A stretch of DNA of 64,000 nucleotides from NCBI GenBank assembly GCA_030248215.1, contig JASANG010001610.1:1-64000 (forward strand), read 5' to 3'. Within the stretch, counting starts at the first letter, position 1, and each line of letters starts with the position of its first letter. The position numbers and the translations under genes are program-made. The notes beneath the pieces are model-generated. The model made no database searches. It had not been told where the DNA came from and saw only the letters and a list, made by a program, of their open reading frames with translations. The DNA is from Enoplolaimus lenunculus. Its lineage: Eukaryota; Nematoda; Enoplea; Enoplida; Thoracostomopsidae. Of this stretch, positions 31,787-43,800 are shown piece after piece.

Positions 31787-33699
31787 AGATTAATAGATTG
31801 ATTAAGACTTTTCATATTGTGTGTTTTTCGAATGAGTGCATCGTTTTTTAATAATAATAATCATTATTATTATTATTGTATAGTATTGCAGAGTGCTGCA
31901 TTCTATCACTATGTAAACCTGTGGTAACGGCGTACAAAGTCAATGTATTTACGTACCATGGACATTAATTTTGTTTTCTATATCGATATAGTTTGCTTCA
32001 GTCCCGTGTTTGTTGTACTAGACTATGCTGTTGTTTGTTTTGTATATAAAAGTCTGCAGAGTTTACTTTAAACAGATTACGTCGTTTCTACCAATATTTA
32101 CGTCAGGATGTCGAGGGAAGTATAATGACATTGATTGGGTTTCTCAAATCCGACTTAAGTACGACTCAGCACTACTTTTAAGTACGTGCTTAGTAATTAC
32201 CTAACCATTTTGTCGTTTTTAAAAACGTATTTAAGTTAAGTAAATACTTAAATAGCTGACTAAATTTGATATATTACGGATTAACAGTTCCGTCATATTT
32301 AGTTTGGTCTAAATGAAATTGTAGACTCTTGGTGTCTTCTCAAAATAAAGTAAAACTGTTAAGTGTTTACTTATGTCGATGACTTAAGTACACACGTCAG
32401 TATAACTTAAGTAAATAGTTAAGTAAGATTTCAGAAACCCAGCCATTGTCTCTTTTGTCTTTTTGACTATTAATTTATAGTTCAACTTCGGAAAGTACTA
32501 TATTTCGGATTAAATAAGGCAAAGCAGAATAAGTAGCTATAACGTGCTACTGAAGGCAAACTTTTAGGGACAGCGTTGAGAAAGTGGTACGTGTTTTCGA
32601 TACTTAATGTTAGTATATGAACAGAATAAGACATTGTTCGATTTTTAGTTATTCCTAATCGGGATATATAATATCAAGTCCAAACACAATATAGCGTGAA
32701 TGTATTGAGTATGCACATGCAGTTTGTATATCGTATCTTTACAATTTGTTTAAATTCATACTTGTCGCTGAGCGTAGGTTCAAATTTTCAAATTGTAACA
32801 TTTTAAAGTTAATACCTGAATCCAGTTAGTTTAACCGTAAATGCTGTCTTTGAATTTTGTAGCATGGAAACACATATTTAGAATCCTGATTTAGTATTGA
32901 GTAAAATTTCGTATCGTTATAATTAACAATAAAGTATTTGTGAATTCATGGTGTTCTTCACTTGAATTTTGATTAGAATGATTACACAAGCATGCCATAA
33001 ATGTCTGTTTTATAATGGTGCTTTGAACCGAGTTTACATCCAAACCACACAATTGTATTGTATGTTTTTGTATAGTGCGTATAGCGTGATGTATTTGGTC
33101 TAGTATTAGTATATCTTTCTACTCACTCAGTATGCGTATTTCTAAGAAATCCTGAATCTAAACCAAACAATGCTATTGAAGTTTAACCACTGTTCCTGCC
33201 TGAATAAAAGTTGTAGAAGATATTCAGCGAAGTTTGAAAACATCTCTTATATATTAGATTTTATCATTTTGCTTGAAAAAGTATGGTTGCCTCTGATTTA
33301 TTCAATGCAAAAGTCGTTTCCGTGTCCCTGCTAAGGTTTATTAAGCTGTAGTCACTCGCACAATTTGCGTTGGAAGCAATTTTCTGCCTTGTCAAGTTAA
33401 CACTAGGAAAAGTAAACAAGTATGTTCATCCAACATCTCATTTTCAAAGCGCATATCTAACAGTCAAGTTCTTACATCTGTGCATCTGCTATTAATTGAA
33501 TTGGTTTCATTGCGGTTTGGATTGTTCATATTTGGTACAATGTTTCCCATATTATCAATTTTTGTTTGCTGTAGTTTTGTGTACTTTTAGTCTGAAGTAT
33601 TTTAACTTTTGGGGAATGTGTAGCTTATTTTTTGTTTCAAAATTTTGTTGCATTTGAACAGGGTGTCAACGGATATCCGTTTCCGGTAAAGATCGGTCT
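31787..33699. other. CASC3 downstream region
   Basis: AT-rich, with an ATT/AAT microsatellite palindrome at about 31848-31876 and an inverted-repeat element at 32136-32441. No gene recognised. Confidence 0.4.
32136..32441. mobile_element. TGGGTTTCT inverted-repeat element
   Basis: It begins TGGGTTTCTCAAATCCGACTT and ends GATTTCAGAAACCCA. Both arms are rich in ACTTAAGT words. It is a non-coding MITE-like element of 306 bp. Confidence 0.65.
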
Positions 33700-34906
33700 T
33701 CCGTTCTTTTGAAAAATTCGATTTTTTAAGGTTCCAAGGTCCCCCCTTGCGACCCAAAATTTTTTTGTCCAAAAGTTTAACAAATTATGTACCATTTTTT
33801 GCAGCTTGCGGAGCTGAGTCTAACGGCGATAAATTTTTAGCAATCAGACGATTGGTTAACGAATTATTGTCAAATATTAACTAATTTGGCGCCGAGCCAA
33901 ATCAGTTATTTTTCAGTAACTCGTTAACCAATCGTATGATTACAAAAAATGTAACGCAATTGGAGTCAGCTCTGCAAGCTGCATCGAACCAGCCGTAGTT
34001 GGACTACATGTATTGAGCGAAGCTCGAACCGCACGTAAGCTGTTAAGCTAATATGCAAATTAATTATTAGCTAACTATTCATTTATTGGTTTTGGAGATT
34101 TGTAAACAATTTATTCAGATTCCTCGCACTCAAAAACCCTTCTGTAAACCTTATAATTTGAGAAATAATTTAAAAAGCCATTATTGAGGCTTATCAATTA
34201 AACAAATATGCAAATTAGCTATTAGCTAACTATTCGATAATCGGTTTTGAAGGTTTGTAGACAATTTATTCAGATTCATCGCACCCAAAAACCATTATTG
34301 CAGAAATTAGATTGCTTATAAACCCCAATAATTCGTGAAATGTTGCAAAACGCCTAATTTAGGCTTATCAATTATGCTTATATGCAAATTATCTATTAGC
34401 TAACTACCCAATTATCGGTTTTAGACATTTGTAAACAATTTAGTCAGATTTTTCGCACCCAAAAACCTTCAATAAACCTAATAATGAGTGAAATAATTTA
34501 AAAAGTCCTAGTTTTGCTTTGTCAATTAAGCTAATGTGCAAATTAGCTCTTAGCTAACTATTCAATTATCAGTTTTGGAGATTTGTAAACAATTTATTCG
34601 AATTCCTCGCACCTGAAAACCCTTTTGTACTGAAATTATATTGCTTTCAACCTTAATAATTAGTAAAATACTGTAAAAAGTCTTAATTTAGGTTTATAAA
34701 CTATGCAAATTATCTATTAGCTAACTTCTGCCGTTCCTGAGATTTTTTCGGAAGGACGTGTGGACATCCACCTTTCGACTCCAGAGTACAAAACACAAAT
34801 CGCTTCGCTCCGTAATTTGTCAAACTTTTGGACAAAAGTTGTTTTTGTTTGGGTCCCAAGGGGGACCTCGGAACCTTAAAAAATAGAATTTTTCAAAAAT
34901 TCAAAT
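33700..34906. mobile_element. 1.2-kb inverted-repeat element with internal tandem repeats
   Basis: The left arm (about 33706-33790) and right arm (about 34810-34906) are inverted repeats of roughly 90 bp. Shared words include TTTTTTAAGGTTCC, AGGTCCCCCTTG and TTTTGTCCAAAAGTTT. Just inside the left arm is a second foldback (33803-33991) built on GCAGCTTGCGGAGCTGA and CGATTGGTTAACGA. The middle (about 34050-34730) is five tandem monomers of about 140-170 bp marked by ATGCAAATTA(G/T)CTATTAGC. No transposase is encoded; the open frame at 34828 lies in the right arm. Confidence 0.75.
34050..34730 (+). repeat. tandem monomers inside the 33700-34906 element
   Basis: Five imperfect units share, in order, TATGCAAATTA, TTAGCTAACTA, GGTTTT(G/A)GA, TTTGTAAACAATTTA, CGCAC and AAAAACC. 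Monomers at about 34050, 34205, 34378, 34530 and 34698 (the last truncated) keep the same order. Confidence 0.75.
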
Positions 34907-35149
34907 TTGGATGTGAAATAATTAGGCAATTGCTGCAAAACTCAAATATGCAAAGTTTCAAAATCCGACCACTTTTGGGCAAACGCGGGCTGGGGGATAA
35001 CCGTAAAGACCCAATATTTGCATTCCTTTAAGTTGTGTTCACAGAAAAATATGAAAACCTTACGCTTCAATAAGTATCCATTTCCGTTAATTTTGTTCAC
35101 TGATCGTTTTCGGTACTTTTACTAACTGTTTAGATCCTGTATTTGAGTT

Positions 35150-35839
35150 ATGTCGTCTTGTTTAGAGTTGACAAAAAGCGCCATTCCGATATTAAGAGTG
35201 AAATTTGCTGAAAATGATCAAAACCAATTCGTTTTATTAAAAATAATTCAAACGAACAGTGTGCGTATCAAACTGTTGCGCGAACAGTTTGCAAAATCAA
35301 TGTCTGTAAGTTACTTTACTATATATATACCTTGTATAAACGTATATAATTAATTTGTATGAAATATTGTTGTACTTCATAAAGTAAATCGTCAGTCGTT
35401 TGATAAAACACAGCTGCTATTTGTAACGTGTTTGAAATACATGCTTCGCAGCTAAAACATCTTAATGGTGTAATCTGTTAATGCGATGAGGCATGTTTTA
35501 GCAAGATTCTAGCTAAACTGCGATTTGGAACTTACTCATGGCTGCTTTATCCACTTATGATTTGCGCTGTGTCCATGTCTGAATTAAACACCCCAGCTTA
35601 TGGTGTTTCCGTAATACATTCGGTAGGTACTGTTAACCATCCTTGGAAACTGATCCTGGTACATTTTGAGAAATCTAGGCAATACAATTTGAATATTTAG
35701 CAAAAACTAGAAACTAAGTTTGTGAATTACATTACTCTATTCTATATTAGAGGCAAAGCTTCTGTTGTACCCTCTGACAGACGATACAAACACTGAACTC
35801 CTGTTCCTTTTTAATGCAGGTAACATAAACTACATGTAA
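35150..35839 (+). CDS. candidate three-exon gene for an 86-aa protein
   Basis: Exon 1 is 35150-35305 (MSSCLELTKSAIPILRVKFA and about 32 more residues, donor GTAAGT). Exon 2 is 35452-35467, a 16-nt microexon after TTCGCAG with donor GTGTAA. Exon 3 is 35751-35839 (AKLLLYPLTDDTNTELLFLF, then NAGNINYM and TAA). All phases fit and the total is 86 codons plus stop. AATAAA lies 35 bp past the stop, at 35874-35879. It would end only 27 bp from the tail-to-tail gene B. I do not recognise the protein; it looks like a small soluble alpha/beta protein. The microexon is the weakest part. Exon 3 may instead belong to a longer gene. Confidence 0.35.
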
Positions 35840-35866
35840 AATTTGGCGAACAGTTGCCCCTTGCAG

Positions 35867-38800
35867 TCACATTAATAAAGCATTCAAAGTAATTACAACA
35901 ATTAAATTGATCAAAGAATACTTTGCAATTTTTCCGCCGTTTTCATCACTGCTTGCCGCAGCATCTAATTTTTTGCTTTTTCTGCTCGCGTTCACTCTAT
36001 TTTTTGCGTGACCGGTTGCCATTATTCTTCTTCCGCCAATAACTTGAGTCGATCCTGGAGATAAAACATCGTTTGGTTCAGTAAGTATTGCGTCAGTACC
36101 ACGCACCCTAGTAGGGCCAGGTTTTGCTAAATCAATCACGTTGCCGATTTTTACTTCCGTGTGTAAGTCATGCGAAGCTGTCGGTATATTAATCTTGGGA
36201 AAATCTTCCCTCTCAATGACGTAATCTGACTGGTTCACACCTGCATTACGGTCATAGTTCAGTTGAGCAGTTGCCACTGTTGTTGTAGCAGTTGGTTTTT
36301 TTACACTAAGTTTTTCTGGCGATTCCTGATTCAAATTTAAATTTCCTCGATTTTGAAATTTCAATTTAAGTTGAGCGTCGGTTACTACGGCTGATTTCAA
36401 AGTTGTTGTGGCATGACCGGGGTGTATGGACGGAAAGGCTGGTTGAATTAAACTTGGAGCAGATTGACGATATTTCGGCTCCGCGAAAACTTGCTTTTGT
36501 CCAGTTGATTTAGAAGTACTTGTCTGCGAGCGACGTGCGTTTGCTAAATTGCTGAATACTGGTTGATACCATGTGTAGCCAAGGTGTGCAATAACACACA
36601 TTGCATCTTCGATATCGCTATGTGCACTGCAGTAGTACTGCGGTAAGCATCGGCAAGTGAAATCATCGTCATAGTGCCCTTTGCATACTTCAGTTGCCAT
36701 AAGACAAAATCTCTGAAATGATGAAACATATGTACACTTTCGAATGTTATAAAAGACAATGTTGTAAATTTGAAGGAGTATCATGTTTGTGTTTCAAAAT
36801 GTGTAACATTTGCATAGTTCGGCTTCAATAAAGCAAAGTTATATAAAAATACATGTATATATGTCGTGCGCCAAACAGCTATTAGCATCAGTTGGCAACT
36901 AGAACGTCTCAAACGACAGTTGCGGTTCAAAGCAGCACAAATGGTGGAATGCAGATTAATTTTGATTGTATATATTATATAGTATATACCTTGTTTAATT
37001 TATAGTTTACAAATATGGCGAAGCCAAATATATAATTACTGTGCAAATCACTTTTCTCGAATCTAGTCAAACTTGAGCAACCAATCTAAATTAGTCTGCA
37101 TTCCAGTAGTTGTTTGTACTACACAGAACAGCAGTTGTCGTTTAGGACGTCCCAATTGCCAACTGGGGCAAATAGCTGTTTGGGGCACGACATATATACA
37201 TATTTATGCAGATATATTTGTATGAAACATGTGTATATATACTTCGGTTAAGACAAAATTTTTGAAATGTGAAACAATTGCTTTCTTTGTTTAATTTACA
37301 GTTTACAAATATGGTGAAGCCAAATAATTACTGTGCAAATCAGTTTTCTCAGAGTTGTATTAGTCAAGAAGCCTCAGCATAAGACTGCACCAATAAAAAG
37401 CACGGGCGCCAGCATAATCCTAAGCCGAAAAATTTATCTAAACTTGAAGCTTACTCTATTGGATTCTCGCGAAAACCGGTACGCCCGTCAAACTACTGTA
37501 GTGACACGAATAAGAGGGGGGACTGATATTTATTTGGCCTCTCCAGAGGATACACCCCCTGTTATTCAGTTACGGACTGTTATTTATTTTCAACCCACCC
37601 CTCGCCATCCTTCGTTACTGATATATATCCGATATTGCAACTATCCGATGAATTAAACGTTTTTTGCCTTGCATCAAAAGGTTGAGCGATAATGCAAGGT
37701 TAATATACTTAGGAATGTACTTTCAAAACTTAGGCATGCTTTAAAGTTTCGAACATAACTGTATTTGGTGCTGGAGTGATATATGCGCTACAATTTTGGA
37801 TAATTGACATTTATGGACTCTAATTAGGGTTTATGGGCTCTGCCCGCTTACGGACTCTTATTAGGGATACAGACTCCTATTGATTGGGATTCAAAATCCC
37901 ACCCTTTTATTACAACCCCCCTCTTACTGGGGTCACTACGTCCCAATCAATAGGAGTCCGTACAAATAGCAACTGTCGTTTGGGACGTCCCAGTTGCCAA
38001 CTGGGGCAAATAGCTGTTTAGGGCGCGACAATTATGTACATATATGTAGATATATGTGGGTATGAAACATGTATATACTTTGGCTAAAGACAAAATCTTT
38101 GAAATGTAAAATTTCTTCATATTGCCTAAAATGCCGTCCTGGGTATGACGTTCAACTGCATTTATCACCTGCCAGCCATAGCCGACATGATGCAGGTTCA
38201 GCCCGGAAACCACGGATCGGGATGCGACATGAAGGCTTTCGGCGTAAGATCTGCGCGCCAATCAAGATCAACCAAGCAGATTCGATAGTTTAAGATATGG
38301 CTATGGCGTACCCCGCTGACGGCGCGTGAGAACATAACCCAACTCACAATAAATGGCCAACAGCTACAGTAAAAAGATAGCTCGGAGAAAAGACAATGGA
38401 AGGAAACTGGAGACGGACCGGCAGATATGAGTGTTGAATGCGGGAAGTATGACTACCCGGAGACATAAGTTGATGAACCTGATGGAATGAGTAAGGTGAA
38501 GATTATGTGCTTGTAGTAAATGACGTGGAAAGTACTCAAGGCAATGAATTGACAAACGGTTTAAAGTTGATTTTATATTGAACAAAATAATAAAAGAAAC
38601 GAGGTTGCGTGCTGGAAGTAACTAGACCTTCTAATAGAAGAATTTGGCTGGAAATACACATGATGTAACAGGTGGTGAACATTAAGCCCTATTTACACGT
38701 GCAAGTTTTTTCACTGAGAACTCGCAGCTGCAACTTGCACAAGTTTCTTGCAGCTGAAAGTATTTGCAAGAAAATATCATTTTCATTCTTAATATTGACA

Positions 38801-40146
38801 TGAGAATTTATATGAATAATATGTAGTCCACTGCAATAAATATCAAGCATAAGCTATGAATTTATCTGTTCAGCCAATGATGAGAATTAATTCGACTTGC
38901 AAGGCTATTCATGCTCATGAATTAATTCTTCGCGCATATTCATAATGAATAAATTGCAGCTGCAAGTTCTTCGAATGAATTTTGAAAAATGTTGCAGCTG
39001 CAAGTTTCAGCTGCAAGAAACAGTCACGCGAGGTGAAGGCTCTACTCGAACTTTCTTGACTAGAAAACGTTTTCATAATGATACAATTTCTATTTAATGA
39101 TTAAAATGTAAAACAAGCCCCGTCACGATCGCCGCAGACGATGAAATATCAAACATGTTTGATATTTGAACGAATTCAAGCTTCTTGAATAAATTCAAAA
39201 AGTCCGAATTCAGATGCGCTCAAAGGTGTCTTCTGACAGGCCAAACAAAATACAGGTGCAAGAAATTCAAGCGACTTGCAACTGCGTTCCACGTGTGAAT
39301 TAATTTTAATAGCACGATTTCTAGTGAATAATTTGCAGCTGCAGAAACTTCAAAGTTGTTTTGTGACCAAACTTGCACATACAAGTTGTACGTGCACGTT
39401 TTCGCTGCAAAAACTTGCACGTGTGAATAGGGCTCTATGAGTGTATTCTCCTCAACGCAGGAGTGGCGGAGGACTAAAAAGAAAAATTTCGGGAAGAATT
39501 TAATAACGAAGTGAGGAAAGTACCGGATGAAAAGAAACTCTGGGCACACGAGGTTTCAATGGACATGTCGGCACGAACACCACTAGCGGTGCAGACAAAG
39601 TCGCAAATTCGGTTTTGATGACAAGAACGACGGGGGATAAGCGCTTGTGCCATTGCCCGATAGTCACATATTATAGATCGTCAGCGTGGTCTACAAGACA
39701 CAACTTCAAAGCAGGCCAAAAACAGGAATCGCGGAGTTAGCTGTGTACCAGCCTTGTAGCGGCGCAGCAAGTGTTTTCTGCGAACTTTGAGTTAAATATC
39801 GCCTCGACAGACATCCGAGTTTTACAACTACCTTGTGCTAAGGTTTAATTTTAGCTTTAAACTTAATAGGCTCAAGCATAGGCTTAGGTCTGAAAATTTG
39901 GTACGATTTTTGCCATTTTAAAATTATTTTCACCATGAATTATTGTTGAGAATTGTTTGCGAGTTTATAGATAGTCAGTCTCACGGTTAGAGATAAATTT
40001 CAGAATGGAGCTGGTGATGAAAATTATGTTCCAACTTAACGTACCTGTGATTTATACTTTGTGATGCTGTAGTCGAGGTAGGCCACCGCCGGCAAAGCTG
40101 CATGGTTGATTATGATCAGTATACTAAATAGTTGAATATTTTCCAT
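35867..40146 (-). CDS. gene B: Cys-rich, likely GPI-anchored surface protein
   Basis: Two exons: 40045-40146 (ATG, MENIQLFSILIIINHAALPA then VAYLDYSITKYKSQ, donor CAG/GTACGT) and 35867-36712 (acceptor CATTTCAG, then Arg). The phase-0 intron is 3.3 kb and the product is 315 aa. Exon 1 is a signal peptide. Exon 2 opens with RFCLMATEVCKG, YDDDF, CRCLPQY, CSAH and WYQPVF: six cysteines spaced C-x6-C-x9-C-x-C-x5-C-x10-C, identical to gene A. A long Thr/Ser/Pro-rich region follows. The end is DENGG plus a hydrophobic tail (YSLINLIVVITLNALLM) with no cytoplasmic segment, as in GPI-anchored precursors. I do not recognise the family; a cell-surface role is inferred. The exon 1 assignment rests on phase and signal-peptide character, and further small exons in the intron cannot be excluded. 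Confidence 0.65.
36850..37203. mobile_element. MITE family 2, copy A
   Basis: The ends are long imperfect inverted repeats: ATATGTCGTGCGCCAAACAG on the left and the complement of CTGTTTGGGGCACGACATAT on the right, continuing into GTTGGCAACT and ACGTC words. The interior has GTTTACAAATATGGCGAAGCC and CATTCCAGTAGTTGTTTG. Other copies are at 37266-38036 and 62480-62680. Confidence 0.75.
37131..38110 (+). repeat. direct duplication flanking a MITE insertion
   Basis: 37131-37265 and 37970-38110 are about 135-bp near-copies, sharing TTGCCAACTGGGGCAAATAG, ATGAAACATGT and AAGACAAAAT. Between them lie a family-2 interior (37285-37370) and MITE family 1 copy 5. The simplest reading is two tandem family-2 elements, the second broken by the family-1 insertion. 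Confidence 0.65.
37494..37963 (+). mobile_element. MITE family 1, copy 5, with extra inverted tail
   Basis: It begins CTGTAGTGACACGAATAAG after TA. The right terminus reads GGGGTCACTAC, then immediately GTCCCAATCAATAGGAGTCC, a short fragment of the same element in reverse. The usual terminal CAGTA is lost. Confidence 0.8.
38685..39434. mobile_element. GTGCAAGTTTTT inverted-repeat element, long copy
   Basis: The left end AGCCCTATTTACACGTGCAAG pairs with the right end CTTGCACGTGTGAATAGGGCT over about 25 bp. GCAGCTGCAAGTTT words recur throughout. It is 750 bp and non-coding, with a short relative at 16427-16680. Confidence 0.7.
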
Positions 40147-40354
40147 TTAAGTGCTGGTTGAGTAAATGTTGTATAATTTCATTGTTTTAAATCTATCGAA
40201 ACCATTGACCTTTAAAGCAGTTAATCTAAATTATTATCTTGTGCGGTACCTGCAAGGTCGTAAGAACGGTTTGTAATGTAGGGGTTCCAGTTAAAAACCG
40301 GACACATTTATTGTTTAAAAAACCTTAGCTTGGACTGCATTCGTTTTAGTGAGT

Positions 40355-40806
40355 TACTGTAGTGACCTGAATAAGAGCGGGGACTGATATTAATTTTGGC
40401 CTCTCCAGAGGGTACCCCCTAGTTATTCGGTTACGGACTGTTATTTATTTTTAACCTACGCTCCGCCACCTTTCGTTACTCATATATATCCGGTACTGCA
40501 ACTATCCGTTGAATTAAACGTTTATTTGTCTTGTTTCAATAGCTTGAGCGATCATGCAAGGTTATACTTAGAAATGTACTTTCAAAATTTAAGTACGCTT
40601 TAAAGATTCTAACTCAATTTTATTTGGTCCTGGAGTCATTTATGAACTACAATTAGGAATAACTGACGTTCATGGACTCTAATTAGGATCTAGAGACTCT
40701 ATCCGCTTACGGACTCTTATTAGGGAAACAGACTCCTATTAATTGGGACTCAAAATGGGGACCCCCTCTTATTACCCTACACCCTCTCATTAATGTCACC
40801 ACAGTA
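40355..40806 (+). mobile_element. MITE family 1, copy 6
   Basis: Full-length copy, CTGTAGTGACCTGAATAAG to TAATGTCACCACAG, with TA at both ends. It is 452 bp long. Confidence 0.85.
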
Positions 40807-43800
40807 CGTAAAAGTCATATGTTCAGCGCAGCCAGCCACAGCAGAGGAAGAACAATGAAGGAAATCTTGTGCGCGAAGCGAGCTACAAGTTAGATGCTCG
40901 CGCTCTAGTTTATAGCTGCAGGAACACCCTTCCAAAAACAGTTTCACACAAACATTGCAGAATGATGGATCTAGAAACTGAAGCCATTTTTAAAATGAAT
41001 TAAACTTCGTGCGCAGCGCGAAATTTTTTAACATTTTCTTTTAAACTTGTTAAACAGCTCATATTTTAGGTAACACCTTTTACAATATTCATATACATCA
41101 ACCAAGGGACACAGAACGGCATATATAGATCACTTCCAAATTTATTTATTACCTTCTTTTATTTCGTTTCATGAGAGTTATCTTATCTTAAGTAAAATTG
41201 TAAGTCGGCCAATGTAGCAAGCGAGAAAATTTGTTGGCATTTAGCAGCCTCATGGTTATTGTAAGGCCTGTGTAGTGTCTAAAGCCATTGAAAAAATCGC
41301 GGAATAGTGCGAGCGAGATGCCAAACGTATTTTAAAATTTGGCTTGTTTGATTCACACGGTTTGGGTGTTGACCCTTTAGGGGTGAGGGCCCCCAAATGT
41401 GGGGTATGGGGGGTGACTGCTCAGGCCATGGCTACACCTTCAGAAAAGCGAGTCTGAAACTTGGTCTTAATTTTGATGTCTCGTTGAAAAACGGTCCGCT
41501 CCTCAGCTATACATGAACCGCCTACTATTATATATGTGCGCCTCTGTTGTAGGATACTTAATAAAAACAAAAGGTCAGTAGGCAGTAAGAACTAAAATGT
41601 TAAGTTTCTGAATTTTTATATTTACACTGCAAGCATATTAAAACTAAGTCTAACTTTAAGCCTAAGTGTATTAAGCCTAAAACTATCTGTCTGTGCCAAC
41701 ATCTAAGAATACATAGTTGAATAATCGAACGAAAATGTTGTAATAGTTTGATTTAAAATATAAGTGGCAGTAAAAATTAGCCAAAATCTTTAAAAAATGT
41801 CTGTATATCGGCTATTTTTTCGGTGAATTCTTAAAGAGCTGTTTGAATGGTTTCATTTCTTATTTCTATTGGCGAAAAATAAAAGCCCGGTGACAAGTTT
41901 TATACTTCAGTGACCATTTTCAGTATCCGTAGTTTCTACTTTGCACTTATCCTTGCTGCCTTTAGGAAAAATTTTCAATTTGAAACTTTGCTGATACAAC
42001 GGACATTAATAAAAAGTGTGCAAAACTCATTCGACTTTACACAAAATCCCACGAATGGGCTTTGACAATTTAAATGTCTGTACACAACTTTGTTGATTTA
42101 AAAACAAATAGCCAAAGCGTATACCAGTTCAATCGAACGAACAATTTAGACCTAATTATATCAGACAAACACAAATTTAAACTAAAACTTACACAGTTTA
42201 ACAGCATTTGGCTTCGGGTGGGTACAATTTCATTTAAAATTTCAGCTGTGAGAACGCGCGTAGCGAGCACGAAATTTTTGTTTCCTCTAGAATCCGTCAG
42301 GTTATTCTGAACACTGAAAACCCCGTTTTCCTTTCTAAAATTTTTTGAAACAAGTATATCTTTGTGATTCGACTTCGAATTCACCCCCGTTACCACGCCA
42401 AACTGATATCGAAATATCGGCTCAATTATTTGTCGCATTGTATGGTTGAAAATGTGTTGTTTCAAAATTGTTTCAGCCTCAACGATTGGTCTATTAAGTT
42501 GAATGAAAGCTAATTAGGCTTAAATTGATCACTTTCATCGGACAAAATAAGCATAAGCTTTAAGTCCTTAAACCAATAAAACCTTCACACATATGCCGCT
42601 TTTAGTCTGTTTTAAAACAGCGAAAAAACACTAGCGGCCTTGGCATAAAACACTGTTATACGCAGTATAAAAATGATTATGTTAGCGTTTTCCTAGAACG
42701 TCAGAAAGAAGGAATGTATAAAACTTTTAAAATTTTACCTCACCGCTATACATCGCAGTGTGCGGGCGCTGTTCGTGACTCTGTTAGGACTTCCACGATG
42801 TTTGTGTAAACGCAAGGAAATCTTGTTCGTTAAAGGTGACCCTAGAGCACGGGAATATACCAACGGAGGGACAGAGCGGGTCGCCTTCCACAAGTTACGA
42901 AAACTAGAAAATGGCACATTAAACATGCTTTAAAATAACGTTCTGGATCGCAGAGATCAAAAAATTCCCTTTTACATGAGATTATAACCTTCCCGAATGG
43001 AAATATTGGTTATGCCTTAGACTTACAGCTGTCTTTATGTTTATGATTTTAAAAGTTCACGGAGGGGTTGTTTGTTAATCAATAAATACGGCGTTTGTAC
43101 GTTTTTAAAATTTTTTGTTCCCACCAAGTGTAACCGAAATAGTGTTTGAGGTCATCCGATCCGTCTCCAAGCCAAGGTTTGCTGAGATTTTTTGGAAGAT
43201 TTATTCAAGCGCTAAACTGGTTCGCTTGGGCAAACGCTAGTTAATATGTATTCTTAAGTACAAACGCCATGAATCTTTTGGTTTAACGTACCCTTTCGAA
43301 CGGTAAAACGGCAGTTGACAATATTTTTAGGTAAAAATTCTCAAATATACGAAAAAAGTCATTACGTGTTGAAGCAGTCAAAGAACGGAGAGGCAGAAAC
43401 TGGTATCGACGGCATTCTCTTATCAACTTCCCAACAAAATATCAGCTGTGAAAGGAAAATATGTTTTCAAAGACATTACAAATAAAACATTTCATAGTTG
43501 GGTTGAATACTTTCATATATATTAACAAACCTTTACCTATACATTTTGATAGAATATAGGTCATGCTAGTCAAAAAAACATCAGCTGTCTCCGCCTTCCG
43601 GCAGAGAAAATGACTGAGTAACTAAAGCGGATAATTATGCCTGTATACCTATGAGCTTTACCGGTGCTGGCTTGTTAGCGAAACTCCTTAATGGGGTTCG
43701 TCTATAGCGGCGCTTAGGGAGTGTACTAAATTCAACATTGTCAAGACTTAAATTAGTTATATTTTGCGGAATTAGTAACTGTTTTCAAACAGAATTGTGT

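Larger units (their letters stand above)
36713..40044 (-). other. gene B intron, packed with repeats
   Basis: It contains MITE family 2 (36850-37203), a segment duplicated at 37131-37265 and 37970-38110, MITE family 1 (37494-37963) and a GTGCAAG-type element (38685-39434). A GC-richer stretch at 38110-38340 and 39440-39780 reads like worn coding sequence with stops, possibly an old retroelement, but I cannot name it. Confidence 0.5.

Noticed and set aside
42070-42465. 131-codon minus-strand frame as a gene
   Set aside because: AT-rich composition like the flanks, no signal peptide or motif, no splice context.
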